A DNA stretch of 13,915 bases from CAYXXN01 sp964469055 (GTDB lineage: Bacteria > Acidobacteriota > Thermoanaerobaculia > Multivoradales > JAHEKO01), in the NCBI GenBank assembly GCA_964469055.1, contig CAYXXN010000070.1:1-13915 (forward strand). Reading direction: 5' to 3'. The position numbers were made by a program, and so were the translations under genes. Positions within the stretch are counted from its first letter, which is position 1, and each line of letters opens with the position of its first letter. Below the pieces are notes generated by a model, which saw only the letters and a list, made by a program, of their open reading frames with translations, did not search any database and had not been told where the DNA came from. Shown piece after piece: positions 1 through 5,967 of the stretch.

Positions 1-1595
1 CGACTTGATCGACGATGCATCACCCACGTGCACCGCAGCCAGGCGTTCAAGTTGACGCCGCGGCGGAAGGAGGTGAAGCCGTGATCGGAGATCACCACCA
101 GCACGTCGCCCTTGCGCAGTTTCTTCGTTACCCGCCCGACCAGGGCGTCGTTGTGCTCGTAGAGCCTCTGGATCGCGTCCTTGTGCTCGGCCGAGTCGCG
201 GTTCTTTCCCGCCGGGTGGCCGGGCTCGAGGTAGCGCCAGAACATGTGCTGGATGCGATCGGTGGCGTCGAAGACGGCGACCAGGGCGCCCTTGCGCAGG
301 CGCTCCATGGCCGCGAACCACATGCGCTCGCGCTCACCGTCGATGTCGTAGGTCTGGGTGAGAAAGGTGCCGTCGTCGATGACGCCCTCGTTGAGCGCCC
401 ACGTGTCCTCGGCCAGCCCCAGCGTCGAGTAGCTCCCGATCTTCTTCGCGAGATAGGGTGCGTAGAAGCCCGGGTGCGAGATCGGCATCGCCGGGGAGTC
501 CGGATCGAGGTTCAACGGCGTCATGTAGAGGGAGACGTGCTCACCCATCTCGAGGAGCTGGAGCCGCACGAGGGCCGGCACCTTGACCGTCGGCGCCGCC
601 TTGAACTCGAGCCGCACCCAGTTCGAGAGCACCTTGGGGGCGAGCTCGAGCGTCTCGCCGTCGATCGTCACCCGGGCCCTGCCGGCCGCCCGATCGAGCT
701 CGATCGCCAGCGGCAAAGTCATCGGCGGCGAGCCGTCGATGTAGGCGTTCTCCGGGCCCTGGATCGTTGCCTGGTAGCGGTCCGGGGCGCCGTTGGTCAG
801 CGCCACGCGTATCCCGCCCTCCTTGAACTTGGCGCCGGCGGGCCGGGTGCTGAAGAGGAGAAAGGTGCCCTGCGAGCCCAAGAGGTCCGGCACGCACATC
901 GCCGCCAGCTGGGCGCCGTAGAAGCGGTCCGGCGGGAAAGTGATCGGGACCCTGAGCACGGTGCTCCAGATGTAGTTCTCGCCCAAGACCGTCCAGAAGG
1001 GCTTGGCCTTGCGCAGCAGGCGGATCACGGGCCTCTCGGCCGGCAGGCGATACCGACCGAAGCGGAGCTTCGAGACAAGCGCCGCCAGGCCACGGCGCTT
1101 CACCGTCGAGATGTCGGTCGAGGAGAGGACCGGCAGGTAGGTCTTCCGGTCGCGGTCGAGGAAGTCGTAGATGTTGTGCTTGGCCGGATGGCAGCCGGTG
1201 GCGAAAGAGGACCAGGCGACAGGCGAGACCGAGGGGAAGGTGGTCGTCAGGCGGTGGTAGCAGCCCTGCTCGGCGAGTTTCTGGAAGTTGGGGAGAAGGC
1301 CTTCTTTCATGAAGCGGTCGGTCAATCGCGGGTCCTGCCCGTCGAGACCCAGCACGAGGAAACGCCGGATCCGCGCTTGGCCGCGCTTCGGCCGCCGGAT
1401 CTGTCGCCACAGCATTCGGATCGGCCAGGTGAGGACGGCGAAGACGGCGACGATGAGGGTAAAGAAGACCACCCCGACGCTGGTCACCAGGGCGAAGCCG
1501 GCGCCGGGGCCGATGTAGGCGTAGGCGGGTGTGGCGAGCGCGAGGAGCAGCAGCGCCAGCGCGGGCAGGGCTGGAGCAGGCGAACAACGGCTCAC
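1..1595 (-). CDS. Alkaline phosphatase / type I phosphodiesterase family protein, partial (3' end outside window)
   Basis: The reading frame is open for 531 codons from a GTG at 1595 and runs off the left edge, so the C-terminus is missing. An in-frame TAG lies upstream and the only conventional start between it and the signal peptide is this GTG; no Shine-Dalgarno is visible. Residues 1-26 look like a signal peptide ending in AYA, and a second hydrophobic stretch spans about 31-57, so the enzyme is probably exported or membrane-anchored. Metal-site motifs of the nucleotide pyrophosphatase/phosphodiesterase family are present: LGLDGQDP (Asp85), a nucleophile-region motif SVSPVAWSSFATG (about 122-134), FDATDRIQH (Asp443, Asp446, His450) and ISDHGF (Asp504, His505). 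It probably hydrolyses a phosphoester or phosphodiester; the substrate is unknown. It is divergent from the sulfotransferase. Residues after LNAWL (about 521-531) do not look like the usual continuation of this family. Confidence 0.85.
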   Translation of the reverse strand, partial: MSRCSPAPALPALALLLLALATPAYAYIGPGAGFALVTSVGVVFFTLIVAVFAVLTWPIRMLWRQIRRPKRGQARIRRFLVLGLDGQDPRLTDRFMKEGLLPNFQKLAEQGCYHRLTTTFPSVSPVAWSSFATGCHPAKHNIYDFLDRDRKTYLPVLSSTDISTVKRRGLAALVSKLRFGRYRLPAERPVIRLLRKAKPFWTVLGENYIWSTVLRVPITFPPDRFYGAQLAAMCVPDLLGSQGTFLLFSTRPAGAKFKEGGIRVALTNGAPDRYQATIQGPENAYIDGSPPMTLPLAIELDRAAGRARVTIDGETLELAPKVLSNWVRLEFKAAPTVKVPALVRLQLLEMGEHVSLYMTPLNLDPDSPAMPISHPGFYAPYLAKKIGSYSTLGLAEDTWALNEGVIDDGTFLTQTYDIDGERERMWFAAMERLRKGALVAVFDATDRIQHMFWRYLEPGHPAGKNRDSAEHKDAIQRLYEHNDALVGRVTKKLRKGDVLVVISDHGFTSFRRGVNLNAWLRCTWVMHRRSS

Positions 1596-1606
1596 GTGAG
1601 GTGGGG

Positions 1607-2329
1607 ATGGTAAGCGCCGGGGTGGCCCCGGCGGGTCGGAAATACTATCCTAGACGGCCGGCCGGACAGCTCGAACCCCACCAGATCCCAACCCTAAGTC
1701 CCGAGGAGCGCTTCACCTTGCCGGGCTCAGTGCGCCATCTCTACCGCCGGCTCCGTTACGGCGAGCCGGTCATCGTCGTCTCGGGATTGCCCCGCTCGGG
1801 CACCTCGATGGCGATGAAGATGCTCGAGGCCGGCGGCGTGCCGATCGTCACCGATGGCCAGCGCGCCGCCGACGAGGACAACCCCAAAGGCTACTTCGAA
1901 GACGAGCGGGTCCTGCACTTGGCCGAGGCCGCCGACAGGGCCTGGGTGCGTGAGGCCCGGGGCAAGGCGGTCAAGGTCATCTCCTATCTGTTGCGCTACC
2001 TGCCGGCCGACAGCAATTACAAGGTCGTTTTCGTGCGCCGCGACCTGACCGAGGTGCTCGCCTCCCAAGCCAAGATGCTTGCCCGTCGCGGCGAGGTGAG
2101 CGAGACCGCCGACGAGCGCATGCGCGAGCTCTTCACGACCGAGCTCTGGCGCGCCGAGTACTTCATGAAGCACTCGCCCAGTGTCGAGTACCTGGACGTC
2201 CACTACACCCAAGTCCTCGCCGACCCCGAGGGTGAAGCCCGCCGCCTCGCCGCCTTCCTCGACGCCGATCTCGACGTGCGCAAGATGGCCGAGATGGTCG
2301 ACCCCAACCTCTACCGCAACCGGGCCTAG
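1607..2329 (+). CDS. Sulfotransferase family protein
   Basis: The 240-residue protein has the PAPS-dependent sulfotransferase fold signatures. The 5'-phosphosulfate loop SGLPRSGTSM is at 59-68 and the 3'-phosphate-binding segment VFVRRDLTEVLASQ at 141-154, with Arg144/Arg145 and Ser153. The stretch ADEDNPKGYFEDERV at 88-102 is typical of a small bacterial sulfotransferase subfamily. It should transfer sulfate from PAPS to an unidentified acceptor, probably in the cytoplasm because no signal peptide is seen. ATG 1607 is preceded by GAGG at 1598-1601 with five bases between. The first 45 residues look poorly constrained and overlap an AT-rich patch at 1641-1652, so a later start is possible. 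It lies 11 bases from the divergent phosphatase start and is followed at once by a hairpin. Confidence 0.85.
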   Translation: MVSAGVAPAGRKYYPRRPAGQLEPHQIPTLSPEERFTLPGSVRHLYRRLRYGEPVIVVSGLPRSGTSMAMKMLEAGGVPIVTDGQRAADEDNPKGYFEDERVLHLAEAADRAWVREARGKAVKVISYLLRYLPADSNYKVVFVRRDLTEVLASQAKMLARRGEVSETADERMRELFTTELWRAEYFMKHSPSVEYLDVHYTQVLADPEGEARRLAAFLDADLDVRKMAEMVDPNLYRNRA

Positions 2330-2332
2330 CGC

Positions 2333-2362
2333 GGCGGCTCTAGCGCTGCGCCAGCAGCCGCC
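2333..2362 (+). terminator. Hairpin terminator candidate after the sulfotransferase
   Basis: The arms GGCGGCT (2333-2339) and AGCCGCC (2356-2362) pair perfectly. Inside them GCTG (2345-2348) pairs with CAGC (2352-2355) around a CGC loop, giving 11 GC-rich pairs with a five-base bulge. It starts three bases after the stop codon. No T-run follows, so it would be a non-canonical or Rho-assisted terminator. Confidence 0.4.
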
Positions 2363-2412
2363 AGTTGAGGACCAGGCGCAGGACGTTGGGCTCGGCCGCG
2401 GCGACTCGTGCA

Positions 2413-2472
2413 GCATATGCTTTCACCTTCGGTTGACATCATGGAGCATACGATCTAACGTGCTACGTATGC
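2413..2472. promoter_or_regulatory. Candidate VapB/VapBC operator: repeated GCATA half-sites
   Basis: GCATACG (2446-2452) and CGTATGC (2466-2472) form a perfect 7-bp inverted repeat with a 13-base centre. It overlaps the -10 and the vapB start codon. A third related site, the palindrome GCATATGC, lies upstream at 2413-2420. The position is typical of TA autorepression, where the ribbon-helix-helix antitoxin binds half-sites; binding itself is inferred. Confidence 0.5.
2433..2461 (+). promoter_or_regulatory. Promoter of vapBC, predicted leaderless
   Basis: A consensus -35 TTGACA (2433-2438) is followed by a 17-base spacer and TAACGT (2456-2461), which fits TAnnnT. The vapB ATG begins eight bases after the -10, where transcription would be expected to start. 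No Shine-Dalgarno is present. An alternative -10, TCTAAC at 2454-2459, gives nearly the same start site. Confidence 0.55.
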
Positions 2473-2681
2473 GCACCACCCTCGACATCCCCGAGCCGTT
2501 GATCGAGGAGGCCCGGCGCTTGCTCGGCTTCAAGTCGAAGACGGACACCGTCGTCCTCTCCCTCCAGGAGCTGATCCGCCGGCGCCGGATCGAGGAGTTG
2601 AAGGAGCTGATGGGCACGGTGGACCTCGAGCTCGACCTCGACGCCTCGCGCCGCCGGCCGCGGCGCGCCGCGCGGCGGTGA
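2469..2681 (+). CDS. vapB: Type II toxin-antitoxin system VapB family antitoxin
   Basis: This 70-residue protein begins MRTTLDIPEPLIEEARRLLG, the ribbon-helix-helix DNA-binding start typical of the VapB antitoxin family. The KSKTDTVVLSLQELIRRRR helix follows at 22-40. The C-terminal half is acidic at 49-58, which is where such antitoxins usually wrap the toxin, then ends in an unusual Arg-rich tail (61-70). ATG 2469 is chosen because the family N-terminus starts here; the frame is open upstream but that extension is not VapB-like. No Shine-Dalgarno precedes it, in line with the leaderless promoter prediction. Its stop overlaps the vapC GTG by four bases, so the two are translationally coupled. 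Expected role: neutralise VapC and repress the operon. Confidence 0.85.
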   Translation: MRTTLDIPEPLIEEARRLLGFKSKTDTVVLSLQELIRRRRIEELKELMGTVDLELDLDASRRRPRRAARR

Positions 2682-3061
2682 TCCTCGTCGACACCTCGGT
2701 CTGGGTCGCGGCGCTGCGCTCCGCGGCGAGCGCCGAGGCCGTCACCTTGCGCTCGCTCCTCGACGAGGACCGCGTCGCCCTGGCCGAGCCGGTGCGCGTC
2801 GAGCTGCTGGCAGGCGCCGCCGTCGCCGAGCAGCAGCGCCTGCGCCGGGCGCTCTCGGCCCTGCCGCGCTGGCTGCCCGGCGAGGCGACCTGGCGCCGCA
2901 TCGACTCCTGGCTAGAGCCGGCGGCGCGCAGTGGCGAGCGCTTTGGGTTGGGCGACCTGCTGATTGCCGCCCTCGCCGCCGAGCGCGAGGCCGAGCTCTG
3001 GTCCCTCGACGGTGACTTCCGGCGGATGGCGAAGCTCGGGTTTCTTCAGCTGTACCGCTGA
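2678..3061 (+). CDS. vapC: VapC family toxin, PIN-domain ribonuclease
   Basis: The 127-residue protein matches the usual VapC length and has the PIN acidic residues in order: Asp5 (LVDTSVW), Glu42 (RVELLAG), Asp93 (GLGDLLIAAL) and Asp111 or Asp113 (SLDGDF). These bind Mg2+ and cut RNA; VapC toxins typically target tRNA or rRNA. The GTG start at 2678 overlaps the vapB stop as GTGA, and translation of the pair is probably coupled. All catalytic positions are intact, so the toxin should be active unless bound by VapB. Only 42 bases separate its stop from the glutamate-synthase-like operon, with no clear promoter between. Confidence 0.9.
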   Translation: MILVDTSVWVAALRSAASAEAVTLRSLLDEDRVALAEPVRVELLAGAAVAEQQRLRRALSALPRWLPGEATWRRIDSWLEPAARSGERFGLGDLLIAALAAEREAELWSLDGDFRRMAKLGFLQLYR

Positions 3062-3082
3062 ACGTCGGCGCCCGGGCTGCTG

Positions 3083-3096
3083 CGGGCTGCGGCCCG
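3083..3096 (+). other. Small GC hairpin between vapC and the glutamate-synthase-like operon
   Basis: CGGGC (3083-3087) and GCCCG (3092-3096) pair around a TGCG loop, seven bases before ATG 3104. There is no T-run. It could partly terminate vapBC transcripts, or limit ribosome access to the next gene; neither is shown by sequence alone. Confidence 0.3.
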
Positions 3097-3103
3097 TGTT
3101 ACG

Positions 3104-4642
3104 ATGCAGCAACCGTTTCCGATCACCCCGGGGCGGTTCCGAGACAGCGCTCCAAAGCTCCAGTTGGCGACCCCGGCTTCCACGGCTTCGCTCCCTGAAC
3201 CTGTAGCCGAGCCGTCCCCGTCGGCCGTCGCCGCGCCGCTCTCGGCGGCACCAGACGGGGCCGGCACCTACCACCGGTACCACATCGAGACCCGCGAGGC
3301 CCCGGACGTCGTCCGGCATCCGTCGCGCTTCCGGGTGAAGGTGAAGCGACACAAGCTCGTCGGGATGGTGCTGCACGAGCTCCTCTTCGAATACCGCGGG
3401 GCGCCGCGGGTGGCGCTGTCGCGGCCGTGCGTCTACGGGGTCTTCGGCCGCGTCGTCGGAGGCCTCGCGCCGATCCACGAGAAATGCGTCGGGTGTCTCC
3501 GCTGCACGACGCAGTACCCGGAGATGGTGGCGATCCTGCCCAACCCCGAGCGCGAGCGGCTGGGCGACTCGTTCTTGACGCCGGACCAGGTCGACACGAT
3601 CCTCCTCGAGTCCCGCACTGGGGCCGTGCCGGTGCGCGGGGCTGGCTACCGGGGTCGCTTCGGCGGCGAGGGCTGGGACGGGATGTGGACGGACATGTCG
3701 GAGATCGTCCGCCCGACGCGCGACGGCATCCACGGGCGCGAGTTCATCTCGACCTCGGTCGATCTTGGAGGCAAGCCGGACTTCCTGCACCTGGACGCCT
3801 CGGGCGACTTCTCGGACGCCCTGCCGCCCGTCCTGTCCCTGCCGTTGCCGCTGCTCTTCGAGACGCCGCCGCGGCGGATGCTCGCGCCGGCGCTTAGCCG
3901 CGTGCTGGCCGGCGCCGCAGAGGCGATCGACACCTTGGCCTTGCTGCCGCTGCCGCAACTGATCGAGTGGGGGATCGCTGGACCCCAGGTCGTGCCCGTG
4001 ATGGGCCGGGAGCACGAACCCCTACTCGATCAGTTGACAGCGACGCCGCGGATGCTGGAGATCGATCCCTGGGACGAGGTGCTCTTCGGGCGCCTGGCGG
4101 GTCGTTTCCCCGAAGCCGTCATCGCGGTCCGCCTGCCGATGGACGCCGATCCAGTCCCCCTCGTGCGCGCCGGGGTGGGCACGATCCACCTCGTCGCCGA
4201 CCTCCACGGGCGGGTGGGGGAGTCCTTCGCCCTGGACCTGATCCTGGCGGCGCATCGGCGCCTCCTCGCCGAGCGGTTGCGCGAGCGGGTGACCCTCATC
4301 GGCAGCGGCGGCATCGTCGCCGCCGAGCACGTGCCCAAGGCGATCTTGGCCGGGCTCGACGCGGTGGCCCTCGACTCGGCGGCGTGGGTAGCGCTGCAGG
4401 GCGAGCTCGGCGGCGAGTGTCGGGATCGGGAGGGAGCTCGCGTACGGTTCGAGAAACTGCCGGAAGCGTGGGGCGTGCAGCGCCTCCAGAACCTCGCCGG
4501 CGCCTGGCGCGATCAGCTCCTGGAGATCCTCGGCGCGATGGGTCTACGCGAGGTGCGGCGGTTGCGTGGAGAGCTGGGTCGCTGCATGTTCCAGCGTGAC
4601 CTCGAGCGCGAGGCGTTCGGGGAGATCGAGGGGTTCGCATGA
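3104..4642 (+). CDS. Glutamate synthase-related protein with Fe-S cysteine cluster and degenerate FMN-type barrel
   Basis: The 512-residue protein has a Pro/Ala-rich N-terminus (1-55). A Cys-rich segment follows, with Cys109 and Cys128-x2-Cys131-x2-Cys134 (EKCVGCLRC), enough ligands for one [4Fe-4S] cluster. Next comes the motif VRPTRDGIHGREFISTSVDL (202-221), which I associate with glutamate-synthase-like FMN proteins. From about 336 the sequence parallels the next gene: PEAVIAVRL, then SGGIVAAEHVPKAILAG (401-417), then WGVQRLQNL and LREVRRLRG near the C-terminus. The Gly-rich flavin-phosphate motif and the C-terminal cysteines of that paralogue are absent here, so FMN catalysis is doubtful. 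It is more likely a structural or electron-transfer subunit. The stop overlaps the next ATG (ATGA). No strong Shine-Dalgarno precedes ATG 3104. Confidence 0.75.
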   Translation: MQQPFPITPGRFRDSAPKLQLATPASTASLPEPVAEPSPSAVAAPLSAAPDGAGTYHRYHIETREAPDVVRHPSRFRVKVKRHKLVGMVLHELLFEYRGAPRVALSRPCVYGVFGRVVGGLAPIHEKCVGCLRCTTQYPEMVAILPNPERERLGDSFLTPDQVDTILLESRTGAVPVRGAGYRGRFGGEGWDGMWTDMSEIVRPTRDGIHGREFISTSVDLGGKPDFLHLDASGDFSDALPPVLSLPLPLLFETPPRRMLAPALSRVLAGAAEAIDTLALLPLPQLIEWGIAGPQVVPVMGREHEPLLDQLTATPRMLEIDPWDEVLFGRLAGRFPEAVIAVRLPMDADPVPLVRAGVGTIHLVADLHGRVGESFALDLILAAHRRLLAERLRERVTLIGSGGIVAAEHVPKAILAGLDAVALDSAAWVALQGELGGECRDREGARVRFEKLPEAWGVQRLQNLAGAWRDQLLEILGAMGLREVRRLRGELGRCMFQRDLEREAFGEIEGFA

Positions 4643-5967
4643 CGGCGACGGCGGAACTCGAGTACGACCCCCTGATCGTCGCCAAGCACACGGCGGCGCT
4701 GCGCCACGGCTTCGCCGCTTGGCCCTCGCTCGAGCACGGCACACCACCGGCCTTGGGTGACGCGCGCTGGACGGACGAGCTGATCCTCGCCACCTGGCTG
4801 CAGGGTGAGACCGGCCGCCCGCCCGAGAACGGCCTCGAGTACAAGGTCGGTCGCTCGGGCGGTGGCTTCGACCTCCTCGACTTCAAGGAGCTGCCGGCCG
4901 AGCGGCGGCTGCCGGCGGCGGCGGCGATCGACCTCTCGATCCCCTTGAACCGCCGTGCCGAGGGCAAGCGCCTCGAGATCCCGGTGCCCTGGTACGGGGC
5001 CGGCATGTCCTTCGGCTCGATCTCCGAGCAGGTGATGCGCTCGCGCGCCATGGCGGCCCAGGAATGGCGCACCTTCACCTGCACCGGCGAGGGAGGCTAC
5101 CCGCCGACGATCGTTCCCTACCGCGAGCATGTCATCACCCAGATCGCCACCGGCATGTTCGGGGTGCGCGAGGAGACGATGCTCTGGGCGCCGATCCTCG
5201 AGTTCAAGTACGCGCAGGGCGCCAAGCCCGGCCTGGGCGGGCACCTCCTGGGCAGCAAGAGCACGATGTCGGTCGCCCGCATGCGCGAGAGCGTGCCCTG
5301 GGTGTCCCTCTTCTCGCCCTTCCCGTTCCACAGCGTCTACTCGGTCGAGGACCACAAGAAGCACATCGACTGGGTGCGCACCGTCAACCCGGAGGCCCTC
5401 GTCTCGGTCAAAGTCTCGACCCCGACCGACGTCGACATGGTGGCGGTGGGGAGCTACTACGCTGGCGCACACATCGTGCACCTCGACGGCGGCTATGGCG
5501 GCACGGGCGCGGCGCCGACGGTGGCCAAGAAGAACATCGCCATGCCGGTCGAGCTGGCGATCCCCAAGGTGCACAAGTTCCTCCTGGCCGAGGGGATCCG
5601 CGACGAGGTCGTGCTGATGGCCTCCGGCGGGGTGCGCACGGCCTGGGATGTCGCCAAGGCCATCGCCTTGGGCGCCGACGGCGCCATCCTCGGCACCTCG
5701 GAGATCGTCGTCATGGGCTGCACCCGCTGCAGCAACTGCGAGCGCGGCCGCGGCTGCCCGTTCGGCTTGACGACCACCGACCCCGAGCTCTCGCAGCTCG
5801 TCGAGCCCGAGTGGGCCGCCCAGCGCCTCTCGAACCTCTACCGCTCGTTCGTGCTGCAGCTCGAAGAGCTGCTGCGCGCCCTGGGGCTGGCGAGCATCCG
5901 CGAGCTGCGCGGCCGCACCGACCTGCTCGTGTACCGGCGCGAGGAGGGACTCGATGCCGCGCGCTGA
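4639..5967 (+). CDS. FMN-binding glutamate synthase family protein (GltS domain, catalytic synthase subunit)
   Basis: The 442-residue protein carries the FMN/2-oxoglutarate barrel motifs of the glutamate synthase alpha subunit: YGAGMSFGSIS (119-129), CTGEGG (148-153), QGAKPGLGGHL (193-203), HLDGGYGGTGAAP (281-293) and ASGGVRTAWDVAKAIALGAD (328-347). Cys361, Cys364, Cys367 and Cys373 follow, where glutamate synthases bind an Fe-S cluster; the spacing differs from the three-Cys cluster of E. coli GltB. The expected reaction is reductive amination of a 2-oxo acid with ammonia from the partner amidotransferase. The ATG overlaps the preceding stop and has GAGGGG at 4628-4633. No NAD(P)H-binding small subunit is nearby, so the electron donor may be ferredoxin or the Cys-cluster neighbour. 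Glutamate is the default product; another glutamate-type product cannot be excluded. Confidence 0.85.
   Translation: MTATAELEYDPLIVAKHTAALRHGFAAWPSLEHGTPPALGDARWTDELILATWLQGETGRPPENGLEYKVGRSGGGFDLLDFKELPAERRLPAAAAIDLSIPLNRRAEGKRLEIPVPWYGAGMSFGSISEQVMRSRAMAAQEWRTFTCTGEGGYPPTIVPYREHVITQIATGMFGVREETMLWAPILEFKYAQGAKPGLGGHLLGSKSTMSVARMRESVPWVSLFSPFPFHSVYSVEDHKKHIDWVRTVNPEALVSVKVSTPTDVDMVAVGSYYAGAHIVHLDGGYGGTGAAPTVAKKNIAMPVELAIPKVHKFLLAEGIRDEVVLMASGGVRTAWDVAKAIALGADGAILGTSEIVVMGCTRCSNCERGRGCPFGLTTTDPELSQLVEPEWAAQRLSNLYRSFVLQLEELLRALGLASIRELRGRTDLLVYRREEGLDAAR

Noticed and set aside
15..1613. Long plus-strand open frame opposite the phosphatase
   Set aside because: Its composition is Arg/Gly/His/Glu-rich without motifs. 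The minus strand carries a full set of phosphatase metal-site motifs over the same bases, so this is a codon-bias shadow.
2181..2468. Upstream in-frame extension of vapB into the sulfotransferase gene
   Set aside because: It overlaps a confident gene in another frame and precedes the vapB promoter; the family N-terminus starts at 2469.
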